This document shows positions 43,311 to 54,399 of a DNA stretch of 64,000 nt, piece by piece; the stretch's first letter is position 1; each line of letters opens with the position of its first letter. The stretch is taken from contig OZ345353.1 in NCBI GenBank assembly GCA_977006965.1, forward strand, positions 1,488,001 through 1,552,000, in the 5' to 3' direction. Below the pieces are notes generated by a model. That model did no database searches, was not told the origin of the DNA, and saw nothing but the letters and a program-made list of their open reading frames with translations. The position numbers and the translations under genes are program-made. Source of the stretch: Phymatolithon calcareum (taxonomy: Eukaryota > Rhodophyta > Florideophyceae > Hapalidiales).

Positions 43311-44430
43311 CTCAACTGAGCAACATGTCCGTTTCTGAATTTCGTCTTTCGGTTCGCTCCTTGAAGAATCGACGAGTGCATGTTCGCTTGCGCGCTTCAC
43401 TGCCTAACCTGCGGTCGCTCGCAGCGCCTTCGTCAGCTTGACCGAATAACCTATATTTTTATAAACTTTTATGATGTTTTTGTCCGGGTCATTAGAGCTT
43501 TCTTGGCCTACTTCATTTTTCCAGAATGGCCGAATTGCAGATTTATTTGCATAAAAGTTAGTGGCCTTTAAGAGTCTTTTTGACACCGGAATTGGAATTC
43601 TTTGCTCACAGCGCGCCTTTGCACATAAAATTGCAAAAAATGCGTTATTTCTAGGTATTTTTCAGTTAAAATAAGAGCGATTGTCTGGAATACAGGGCAC
43701 CTTCCTTTATATAGACTACGATAGCAAAAGTCCTAACCCTAAAGTAAAATGAAATCATGAAATGCGAGCAATACAAATGTCTAATTATTTCTAATTTAGA
43801 AGGAACACTTTTTCCGTCGGTTATCGTGGTTGAGTGGTATTCCTGACACTTGAACTGGATGATGACACTTATGATCGTTCGCCGTTTCGAATCTCACTCG
43901 GCTCGCTGTATTGTCACGGTTAAGCGGATCAGGCGCTAGGGGCGAAAATGGCTCTGTGCACCAATCAGCTCAAGCATTCTCAGCTGGCCTCCCGCAGGAG
44001 AATTGAGGGCGGTCTTAATTTATCAGCAGGTGTGTCCAGGTAATGCTGTAATAAACCGGTGAGAAGTCTTGACGTGTAATGTAATCCTGAGAGCGGAAAC
44101 GATGCATATGGCGGGGTCGTGACGTGCTCTAGGCATAAAAACCACATAAATTTTTTCGCTTATTTTGCGATGTCGCCGAGCTCCATCAACGTGACGCAAG
44201 TACCGGCGGTATGTAAGGATGACAAGAAGAGAACTAAAAGCTGAAGACGAGCCAAAGAGAAGCGGATATAAGGAGATCCAACAAATGGGCCTTTTACCAA
44301 GACAGATTATTACCCTTGAAGAAGTGTAGACAGCACAAAATCGGATGCCATATTGTACACTGACGACAGCCAATTGGAGACAAAGCGATTATTCAGCTGG
44401 AGACTGAGTCAGGTCAGGAAGATAATCGAT
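43311..44430. other. Region with no recognised gene
   Basis: It is AT-rich around 43440-43760. A tRNA-like pair of A-box and B-box motifs near 43828 and 43885 does not fold as a tRNA. Confidence 0.35.
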
Positions 44431-44439
44431 TCGGGCCTA

Positions 44440-45890
44440 GACTCATACAGAAGGGATTACTACCGGTTTAACAGAGCACAACTGGGTTTTCGGAGAGACA
44501 AGAGCACATAATATGTGCGCAAAGAATACTATGCAAAATTGCCACCAGTTCGTTGCTGTACTTGACTTGTCAGCAGCGCATGACAGCGTCCCGAGAGATA
44601 ATCTCCTAAAGCGACTGAAGAAAATTTGCCGGCGCACGTGAAAAAGATGGTATCTTACCTGATGAAACCGTCGTGGATCACGTCGGCAGGAGACGAAACG
44701 AAAACGTGGTGCAATATCGACGGAGGTGTTCCGCAGGGCTCCCCGAGTAGTCCGTGCCCTTATAACATATTCATGGATAAGTTCGCCGAAGCCGCCGCTC
44801 AAGTAACAAGAGCAGTGTCCGTCCATCCAGGGCAGCTATTTGCGTTCGGCAAATAGCTGCGCAGTCGTCCGCAAATTGCGGATGACGTTCTTATTCACGC
44901 AAAGAACGCAAAAGGATTGCAAAAACTATTGTACATAGCTACGAAGTGGGCAGCCGAGAACTCCATGAAATGGAACATAAAGCCGGGAAAGAGCGAGTTC
45001 CAAGGACTCCCAAAGAAAAAACTTTTCCTTGCAGGAAAAGAGCTGCACCAGGCCTGGAGACTGTCCTACTTCGGGATCAATATGAACAACAACGGAGTCA
45101 CGAGCGATGCAGAATCTCATAGTTCAGAATGCGATGGGATGCATACACTAACTCCTTCAAATTATCTTGTACGTCAGAGGACTCCAACTAGCCACGTGTA
45201 TCAGGATTTTCAAGTTGCTGATTCTCCCCAAATGGGAGTGTGCCATTCACCTGACCCTGATAACCAAATGACTACTATCGGCAATTGTGCATCAGATGGT
45301 CTTTTCTACAGATACGTTTTGGGAAAGTATGCCGAGTATCGAAGGGAGAGGATGCGAGTGCTCTGCCGTCTCAGCAGCCCACAAATGAAGAGAATGTACT
45401 AGACTGAAAGGTTCGCCTTAAGCTTGATAAGACGGAGGAAATTACTGGAGCTTTCAGAAGAATACCAGGGAATAGAATATCATCTGGAAAACGTGTCAAA
45501 GGACATTGGGTATCTCGGGGAAGAGGAACACCTTAAAGAAGCTTTGAAACAAGCGGAACAAGGCATGGTGTCAAAAAAGCAACGCCTGCAAGCAACAGTC
45601 AAAGTCTGGTCGTTGGAAGAAGAGGGCCGGACAGTTAAAATCCCGATTAGAGTACAGAAAAACCTACCAGGAGTGCTATATATAAGGGACAGAACTGCGC
45701 GGTTGAGATACCTGAGAGTCATTTTCAACAGTGTTCCTTTGTGGAGAAAATCCATTCTGGCGAAGTACCTTGGGACTGGTGCTGTGGTTGAGCTTATCGT
45801 GCTGCAACGTATACTACGGTTTATGAAGATGGACAAAGAAACGGAATGCGAATGCAATAGACTTATTCGGGCCCTCAAAGGGAGATAAAT
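44440..45890 (+). pseudogene. LINE-type non-LTR retrotransposon reverse transcriptase
   Basis: RT motif A reads FVAVLDLSAAHDSVPRDNLL (near 44550-44610) and motif B GGVPQGSPSSP (near 44722-44755) in another frame. Motif C appears as IADDVLIHA near 44878, where the usual aromatic residue before ADD is replaced. The thumb-like and C-terminal regions continue to 45888 (clear frame 45424-45888, Lys/Glu rich). Frame changes and stops mark it as dead. The 5' end (endonuclease) was not found in 44030-44440. Confidence 0.75.
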
Positions 45891-46319
45891 TCGGACTAAG
45901 GTGATATTAGAAGGATGGTACAGAGATGAGTATGTAAAACAGCGAGAAGTTGCCCTGTTACTCAAATTGAAGCTTTAGGAGCTTTTAAAATAAATCAACA
46001 TATATCCCTCTCCTCATTGGATTTACCGTGCGCGCCACGCAACTCACCGTAGTCTCCATTAACCGACGTTGACTGGATCTATCCCTCCCCTAGAATATCA
46101 CTTTGAGGGTCACTAGCTTATTATCCCCCCTCCTCCGTAGCACTAATAAAGTGATGCGTCTCTCCACAGCACTCTTGAGACTGTAAGGGAGGTGCATTTT
46201 ATTTGCTACTGCAGTGGTTCCATCTGGAGTGTCGTGGCCCTACAGTAACGCCCTCCTTGGGGGGGAGCTCAATTTGAGAAGTGCTATTTTCTCTGCCTAC
46301 GACCATACTGTAATGCCTA

Positions 46320-48660
46320 GTGTCTATGCGACGAACACCCTCAATTAACGGCGGATTTAAAAGCTCGAAAAAGTTTGTAAAAAGAATGCGGAACAGTTTT
46401 GAGTGCCAGATTCGGAAAGGCGACCTTTTGCTCTTGGTGGGGAGTACCCCTTTTACTACCTTAAAACCACGTCGCTCGCCGGTAGGAACGAAAATGGTCA
46501 ACCAGAAAAAACTACATCTGCCATGCCTCGAGAAAAAGACCCCGCGCCGGATGGTCGGTGCAGCCGTACACACCAAAGAAACATCAGTGACAAGTCCTGC
46601 ACTGTGCTGCAGACTATACGGATCATTCAGATCAAAAAAGGTGAACGGCACCGTTCAAGAGGTGCACATTGATGAAATAAAGGATCTCTCGAGCACGTCA
46701 CTGCGCATGAAATGGGTCCTTGTTCAGAAACCAATCGAAAAGACTAAAATTAAGACTATCAATATTGTTAACATCAAGGCAGGGAAGGCTGATAAAGGCG
46801 CTTGTTCCTCTCGAATGGTTCTATCGAGTCCCCGCAGGCAAAATTCTGTACCTCTAACGCCGGCTTGCAGTACTCGCCGTCGAATATCTTCTTCGCCAAA
46901 CGCCGAGTTTTGCGTTCAGTATCAACCACATTCTCGATAGAAGGTATCGAAAACCTACTATACAATCAACAGGAGCTCTGAATGACGGGCTCCCTCGCCT
47001 ACACCCTGCATGGTTCTTGGGACCAATAATCGCAAGAGGAGCATGACGTCATTGCGCCAGACCGTGAGCAGAGTACTTTTGCTCATGGAGTGCTATGGTT
47101 TGAGCGCCAAGTTCTATGTCAAATTGGGGGAAGGATTCCCTGTCATTCTAGAAGGTTCGCACTATAAATTGAGATGTTATATTCGAGAACGGTGGCATTG
47201 AGTTCTACACACCGTAGGATTCCTTTATGATGATGTTTCGCCGAGTGCACCTGCGAACAATTGATGCTTAGGTGTTCGCTAAGCTGAAACGATTATGAAG
47301 AACGGAGGCTAAGATTTTCGGAATACTCGTCCTCAGGGGTTAGGCGCAAAGAGATTTTTGGAAGTCTACCACCCGGAACAAGTACATCCTCACACCTTCA
47401 TTTTCAAGCAGTGGGATGACCATGGACAGGTTCCCCAAGTACCTCCGGTGCGTCACATTCACCGTGCAACCAAGTGAACAAGGCACTATGTCGTCCGTAC
47501 AGTACTGGTGGGCGCTCGTTCAGGATTTTATCGCTGCTATTAGTGATCGCAAAAAACCCACTGTGTTTCTGTTAGACCTGCTTTTGCTTTTTCAAGTTTA
47601 TATCTCTTGGTATGGCAACGAAGGACATTGGATTGAAAATGGCCTCCTTCAATACATCGGCATCCGCCGTAAACAGGAGAAAGGTTGCGAGTTACAGAAT
47701 TCAGACTAAGGAAGACATGAAATAAAGCTGCATCTTAATCTGGGGACCACGACAGAGGGCGAGAAGCAAAACGCTTTAGAAGGTGAAACTTCCCATTGTA
47801 CAGTTGTACTGTGCCGTCTTGTTGCCCCATAATATGGTACAACGTGCCTTGTCTTCCGTGTGAGAGTCAAGGACTGACCGTTTGTCTGTCCATTCATCTC
47901 GAGCATGCTGACACGGAGTCAGCACGACTCAGGTCAGTCGCACCTTCTGTCTAGTCGTTACACTGTAGGTATCGCGACGCTCAGCTAGCTTGACGGAGAT
48001 CGTACATCTGAGCTCCACTTCTGCGACAGTATTTAGCTAGCATAGCATGACCCTTGGCCAGAGTTCTGACCAAGTCATAGTTTCCCATTACACGATCTTG
48101 CTGAGCACATTGCTCTTCGATCAATGCCTACATCTGGGTTAGCCCAGAGTATCCCCGCCCGCACTGAGTTCACATCCGACTCCATCCAGAGATCGAGCTG
48201 GAGTTCCTCGGATTATCCTCACTGCGGTTCATTTTCCGTGTTACACCCATAGCTCACTGCAGCCATTGGGAGTTGCCGATCATTCCGGGATTCACTCTCA
48301 GTCGCGCAATAATCATCGATGTTCAGTACTCTAAAAGGTATATTTGCTTCAAGGACGGAGTTGAAACCCACGTAACTCCTCCGAAAATGGAAAAGTAAGC
48401 TACAGGTGGCATGATGACTACTTTAGCTGTTCAAAACAACTGCAGAGTCTGCCAAGTCAAAGAATTAACCCTCCTGTTCTCATCATGCAGTAGACCTGCT
48501 GGCGCCGCAATCAACATATGTGGAACTTCAGCATGTAGAAACTGTTTTGCTAAGCATGCTGAACACATCCATTAGCTTGATTCCTTTGATGAGCCTAATA
48601 ATGAGTAGCTTTCGTTGGCAAAAAATAATTGAATCTCATTCCCGCAATTGAGGGAAAATT
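46320..48660 (+). pseudogene. PiggyBac-like transposase, copy 2, interrupted by a solo LTR
   Basis: The 206-codon frame at 46320-46940 contains VNGTVQEVHIDEIKDL, similar to the short N-terminal domain of piggyBac-like proteins. The core frame 47416-47709 reads MTMDRFPKYLRCVTF, then YWWALVQDFIAAI and GLLQYIGIRRKQEKGCELQ. The C-terminal cysteine finger is intact near 48440-48535 (CRVCQVKEL, then CRNCFAKHAEHIH). The region is homologous to 26346-27460. Several stops and shifts occur, and a 424-bp LTR-like insertion splits the core at 47859. Confidence 0.65.
47859..48282. mobile_element. Solo LTR
   Basis: It starts TGTGAGAGTCAAGGACTG and ends TTGCCGATCA, flanked by perfect 5-bp duplications TTCCG (47854-47858 and 48283-48287). 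Its absence from the homologous piggyBac-like copy at 27075-27115 fixes the insertion point. There is a TGCTGACACGGAGTCAGCA palindrome near 47904. It is unrelated to the Copia LTR and the TGTGG element. The retrotransposon family is not identified. Confidence 0.8.
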
Positions 48661-51660
48661 CCCGTCACATAGACACTAGTTTGGTTCTGTACTGTACAGT
48701 ACTTTAGCCAAACACACGAAAAGAAAAATGTGCAACCCAAAAAACAGAGTCAGCCAGCACGACCAAGGCACACTGAGTTGGCATCTCTAACGTTTGTTGC
48801 CTTGCACATTTCCGGTGAAGCATTCAGGGACACAGAGCTCGTATGCGTTAGGAGTCGCTAAGAAGGTATCGTTTAGTCGGCTGCAGTGGCGTGAAGCAGT
48901 CCGCTCCAGTCAAGATCGCGCAGAGCTCGAAGTTTTGCAAGCGCTTATGGAGAACCATGGATATCTCGCAGCTATGCAACTTCGTCGTGCGCCACAGGCG
49001 AGATGGCAAGGACGGCAACCGACAAGCATTTTTGCTATGCCCATTAATACTGCAAGGCTACAGCCCTACAGAGGAGGAAGAACTCGTTTTGAGATTGTAC
49101 AGCATTGGCTTTGCTCCAATGAAGTTAATAGATTGAGTTCACGATTTATTTTCAAGCAATAACACACTGGTACTAACTCATATTTTCCGCTTTGTCCTTT
49201 TGCTTCTCGCCTCTTGGAGCTCAGAGATCTGACGTTTTCTGGACTGAAAAAGACTCATGAACCGGACTGGGCAGTAGCTGTTTCCGAATGTCGGAAAGCC
49301 GTCGTGACAAACAACGTTGTGCCCGTTTTTCTAACCCCTGTGACGACTCTGCGTCTTCTCGTGTTGGTATAGATTGCCTACCTGTGGCTGAAAAGCCAAT
49401 AATGAAAGGAAAGGGAATACGGATAAATAGACATATGGAAAAATGAACAACAAGAATGGTTTTGAAGAAAGAATCGTAATTGTATTGATCCTCTCTCTCT
49501 TTCCATCGGCCGATTGCGGCGTGCAATATGCTGACACGACGCGCAATCTATGCCTCTGGTCTAATCGCGACTGTGTCTTCCAGGAATTCAGGAACAGAAG
49601 GCCTGGAAGAAGAAACGAGAGAAGTAAATGCGTGCGACATATGTGCCGGCGCGAAGTTGTTCCTGAATGAGTATGACCCGAGCGAGAATACGCGCGGGAT
49701 GCCAAATTGGGGATTACTTTGGTTGGAGCTGGTATCGGATGAAGTGCGCTTTGCAGCGCGTAACACTACCTGGAAGACCATTTTGCCCGCCTCCTCTACA
49801 AACTTCTGCCCTCCTCCTCTCAGATTCAACTAAAAGCGCGCATTATCACCCTTTACTGTAGAATCATCAAAAGACCATTTGTACAATAAAACCACATTTT
49901 AAGAGCCTGTTTTTCGTGACTAGAAACGCATCCTCGAGTAGGAGCGTTCCTTTTTTGTGCACATGCGTTGTTCAGAATGCACATACAAAACCTTTTAGTT
50001 TGTGTAACCCATCGTCACCCACATTGTCGTAAAGCTTAGTTTACGCTCTTCAACTGTGTGTTCCTTTTCAGAAACCCTTTGGAGCGGAAGAAAGAATAGT
50101 ATATCGCAATTTAGCTGTCTGATCCTTTGATAAAAAAGGGATCCTTGGGAGTCACGTGCGATCCTCAACAGGTCAAGGCCTAGGGACCTTGACTGTCGGA
50201 ATGAGTTGAAGCGATAATATTCGTTGGGTTATACTTGCTTGCCGAACTCCATGGATGGATGAGTTTGGCGTTTTTATAGTGTTCTGGGGAGCAAAATAAT
50301 CTACAAGGATTGATGTAGACTATGTGGAATATGAATTGAAAACGTTACATAATCCATTTTGCACCACACATCCATATATCTTCTGATAAATTCCGAGAGA
50401 GTCATCCGGTTATGCGGTTTCTGCTCCAGTTCAGCAGTTACCATTTCATGTCGACCTCTCCTCTCATATCTTCTCGGATCTCTTGCTTAACAGATCAGGA
50501 AGTGGTCTTAAACTGCGCGTTTAAAGAACTGTCCCGATTATAGAAGGAACTCTCTGCTGAGAATTTCTAGAAAAAGTTTCCACGGCGCGAGGACTTTTTT
50601 TTGCTTAGCCAATTATGTACTGTCATAACAGAACGTGTCCAATGAGCTTCTCGGATTCCCAAGCTCATAAAAAATAAAAGTGAAAATCTAAGATGGGGGT
50701 GTAGGTCCTTAATATGTCCCAAAAATAAGTTGTGCAATTTTTTATTTTTAAAACATTTACCATAGTGTTTCTCAAAACACATGAATTGGGCGATTCCTTC
50801 ATGTTCATCTAGTTATATTGACAGAAGCTATTTTTTAGAGAAACATTGTATCACGCTTCTATAAACTATAGTCATGTGTCAATAAAATAGGCTTTTGATC
50901 CAATTTTTCAAAACCTTTTAGCGCCCAACATGTCGAACGAAAGATTTTCTAATGTGTTCCAACATTCGACGACGAAATCTGTGGTCGCAGAATCAGTTCC
51001 CCGTTTTGCTCTGACCGTTGTTCAAATTCAAACTGTTTTGATTTCGTTTTTTTATTTGCATCATATTTGTTTCAAAATACGATGCAGTTAAAAAACTAAA
51101 AAGAGTGTAATAAAATGTACAATTATATAATTAGTCGCAAAAGAAGGGCCAAATCCAGGTGCTTCCTCTCCTCCTACGCCAAGAAAAACGTATTTTAAGA
51201 ACACCTCCCAGTCCCCGGACACCCTTCCCCATCAATTCGTATCAGTATCCTACGGACCACGGGTGACATTGGTAACAGTAAGGGTTCCGTCAAGCAGCTC
51301 TTCCAGAGCATGTTTAACGACGGACAGATCCCGATTCGTTCAGTGCTGCTCAAATCAAGGGCATGCGAGAGGATTTCAAGAGCTTTAAGAATGCCACATT
51401 CACCGCCTACGTTCGCCAGCTTCGCAGAAGCAAAAATGAAGGTACCAAATTTGTTTCCACTGCGGCCAGCGACGGATATTGAGGAAAAGTTCTAATTTTC
51501 TACACCGGTAACTTATTTAGTGTAACTCGAAAAATAAAGTAATATCAGAAATAGTGTCAGTTACACTAAATCATAGTACTACTGAAAGCACTCGTCTTAG
51601 AAGATATGACAATTTATTGTTGGACTGTCTTTCGTTGCTTTCGAGAAGTAGCACGCCCTG
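48661..51660. other. Gene-poor region with one possible small secreted protein
   Basis: The only feature of note is at 49443-49830. An ATG at 49443 opens a frame with a signal-peptide-like segment (IVIVLILSLFPSADCG), and after a frame change a CDICAGAKLFLNEYD block follows. It may be a broken secreted-protein gene. From 49860 to 51300 the DNA is AT-rich with no credible gene. Confidence 0.3.
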
Positions 51661-51839
51661 CAATTGCTGCAACGCTCTCTTGCACTGAAAACACGCTACG
51701 CAGGCGTTTCAATCGCGACAGAACATTTCAACTGCACGCTATCTATAAGAGATTATGTTTTATTTTTCTCCATCACAAGCTTGCTCCCTGATACAGACTA
51801 CTTGGTGACAACAAGCCGCCTTGTTGGTACGCGGCGGGA

Positions 51840-53421
51840 GACACTTTGTCGTCGCATTTTCGCAACATTACCTTCTTCTGGAAATTTGCTTCGCAATGCA
51901 GGTTTCGAGGAGGCAGACGATGCACCGCATATTGCAACCCGTTTCTTGCGCAGTGAAGAATCAACTCCGCGGTGTTGCACGCATTTTTATAACGGTGGGG
52001 TGTGTCTCGCATGCGGTGACGCCAGCGGTGTGCATCCAAGGTCTGGCGCTTGTTGTGCGGAATTTGGATACACCCCATTCTCTGCGTTTGATGAATCTGA
52101 TGTGCAGAAATTCTTTGGCGCGCACCAGGCCGTCGTTGTAAATCACGCCGCAAACGTATACCTATTTGGAGCATGGTTCCGCTTCTCCGCGGATCTCCTT
52201 AATGCAACATGGGCGAGAGTCGTCGTGACGCACTCGCGATGATCGTATAATGGCATTGGGATGATGGTTCTGTTGGCGACGGCGTCGTGGTCCCTTTCCG
52301 ATTATCTCAGACTGCAGTGCGCGAGTGGCGGCTTTCTTGCGTGGTGGTGCACCTCCCGCCAGGTCGGCGAATCCAGAATTTGCATGTGTATTTCCACCGT
52401 CATGATTTCAAAACGGGCAGTTTGTTTGTGGACGATGCGTTTGCACGCCCGCTTTTGCGGCACGGTACAGCTTTCTTGGAACGAGATGGTATCGTAGACA
52501 TCGATATACATCATTTTTCTAGTGCCTACCCGCAACCTCCTCCAAAAAAGTCCCTGATACGAAGTGGAGCACTCCTCATTGCATCATGTGGCATCTCAGC
52601 ACCCATTGCATAATCAGCTTACAATTGCAGTTCCACTCACTGCCGATCGCGTGCTGCGACTAGAGGCCCTGTCACGACTATATGGCGGTGGGCCTGCGGC
52701 AGCAGCCGTGCTTCTGCGTGGTGAAGGAGAGGTTCGAACTTTGTCGCGAATATGGCGTCGGAGGCCCTGGCTTCGAGACCTTGTCGACGTGTAGTTTGTC
52801 TAGTTGAACACGGCGAAAGCGGTGCCGATCCCTATTAACGCATTGCGAAATGCGGCCGTTCGAATTTCGAGTACCAAGTTTGTCGTGATACTCGACGTCG
52901 ACATGACACCGGCAGCAGGCGCATTTGCATGTTTCCGTGATCTGGAAGGTATATTTTTGCACGCCATGCTCCCATCAGGGTCCAAGCGCATCCTCACCCT
53001 GCCGGTATTTGTGGCGGAGAGTGGTTACCGACCTGCGAGAGACAAGATGGAGTTAATGAATCAACTCGGCATGTGACGAGGTACCATGTATTGTCTCGAT
53101 TCACAGAAGCCCGTGCGCGTTTCGCGGTGGTATCGCGAGTCTGAGCCGTATGAGGCTAGATTTACGGTGGGATACGAGCCGTATGGTATCGGGCTGAGCG
53201 AAGGATATCCCCGTTGTGATGAGCGGTTTGTTGGGTATGGGTTTAACAAGATTTCATGGGCCCTGGGAGCGGAGCGTGATGGATTTTCTATGGTCGTTCT
53301 TAACGACGCTTTTGTATCACATCTGAATCATGTGGAGAACAAGTGGGTGCAGAGTATTCGTGTGCCGCACTACCTAAACACCTGGAGGCGATATTTTGCT
53401 TTTGTGGCGGAGAAAGATTGA
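51840..53421 (+). pseudogene. LARGE-type glycosyltransferase (GT49) with an N-terminal β-sandwich-like region
   Basis: The C-terminal half contains VVILDVDMTPAAGAF and YPRCDERFVGYGFNKISWAL followed by VVLNDAFVSHLNHVENKW, hallmarks of the LARGE/GT49 glycosyltransferase fold, with the DVD metal-binding motif. Upstream, NLLRNAGFEEADD, then YFHRHDFKTGSLFVDDAF, resembles carbohydrate-binding β-sandwich domains. The main frame is broken by TGA at 52240, two TAGs near 52792-52803 and TGA near 53074, and the section 52243-52613 reads in another frame. Such enzymes build glycans in the secretory pathway; this copy cannot make a full protein unless the stops are errors. Confidence 0.7.
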
Positions 53422-53766
53422 GCACGTTGACGATGCTCGTTGCACAAGCGCACGTGCAATACTCTATCAAAGAGAACTTGAGCCCTCGTGACGTGCAGTC
53501 CGATCCCAGCCTCCGACGGAAAAACAAGCCACCTGGCGAAATACGCTTAACAAATTTGTGGAAGGAAATGGCGAAAAACCACGATATATGTGTAATCTAT
53601 GCCATCGAAGCATTGACCTTGGCAACGGCACTCTGCATTTAACTTTTTTTACTGCCGCCTCATATACGTTTGTTTTTCTTGTTGCCTTCCGTGAATGAAA
53701 AGTTGTTGTCAAGGCTGTTTCGGGAACAGGATTCATCGGTGTCACAGGTGACACAGAGGAATTCAG

Positions 53767-53834
53767 TAGGCAATCTCACGGAGAACGATCAACACTGAGA
53801 CCTCAGTGTTGATCGTTATCCGCGAGATTGCCTA
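53767..53834. repeat. 32-bp inverted repeat with a 3-nt loop
   Basis: The left arm (TAGGCAATCTC, then AACGATCAACACTGA) pairs with the right arm (TCAGTGTTGATCGTT, then GAGATTGCCTA), with a small mismatch bubble between. A second palindrome, GTGTCACAGGTGACAC, lies just upstream at ~53740. No neighbouring gene uses it as an obvious terminator. Confidence 0.85.
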
Positions 53835-53994
53835 GTCTTGCTCTACGTCTTGAGAGAAGTGGCCAAGATAGTGCTGTCGATTGCCGCACGTATACCTTTG
53901 GGCAAGCGAAAGTGTCGTGTATCTGGACGTGAGCGTCCCAGATTGTCTTTGGCACTGCTTATACGGTTGATTGGACACCTGTCGTGATTTCGAC

Positions 53995-54384
53995 ACTTTT
54001 TTATTCAAGTTTATTTAAAAGCCCCACAGACTTCCGAAGATATGGGCGAGGCTTCCTCTGATGCTACCTACCGTTGTGCAGCTCACGAAACGCCCACTAG
54101 AATCGCGGACGGGAAAACTCAGGATTCGAAGTAATCCTATCTCAGTCCTCTACAGGATTGCTGGTGCTTGGACTCGACCGCTTTCTGGCTTGCCTTATAC
54201 GAATCAATACAGGCCTTCTTCGTTCTCCATGCGTTCTATGAGTGTCTTGCTAATTAGTAAGAGCTCATCTAGCGCCTTTTCTGCTTCTAGTCGTTTTTCT
54301 CCTTCTAGGTCGTACCTTGCTAGCGTGCTTTCAAGGGTCTCCATATGCTCTCTGGCTCTTGTGCCGAATTCTTCGGCCATACTG
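53995..54384 (-). repeat. Dispersed repeat R, copy 1, encoding a coiled-coil C-terminus
   Basis: It matches 60010-60386 along its length and 59800-59995 in part. On the minus strand it encodes the end of a charged helical protein (REHMETLESTLARYDLEGEK, then LDELLLISKTLIERME) ending in a stop. A ~200-bp tail with AATAAA near its end (complement of 54006-54011) follows. The two long copies diverge abruptly at the same place (54384 and 60386), as expected for 5'-truncated retrocopies or a shared 3' exon. Confidence 0.7.
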
Positions 54385-54399
54385 TGATGGAACACTGCT

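Noticed and set aside
41388-43720. Terminal inverted repeats for the pogo-like transposase (CCCGGACAGTGC... and the CAGGGCACC region)
   Set aside because: Only loose similarity that cannot be aligned over more than a few bases.
43818-43905. tRNA-like sequence with TGGTTGAGTGGT and TTTCGAATC box motifs
   Set aside because: No T-stem or acceptor stem can be paired and the spacing is too long; at best a very old tRNA or SINE relic.
49443-49830. Secreted small protein gene
   Set aside because: Signal peptide and Cys block are in different frames and no family is recognised; described only as a possibility.
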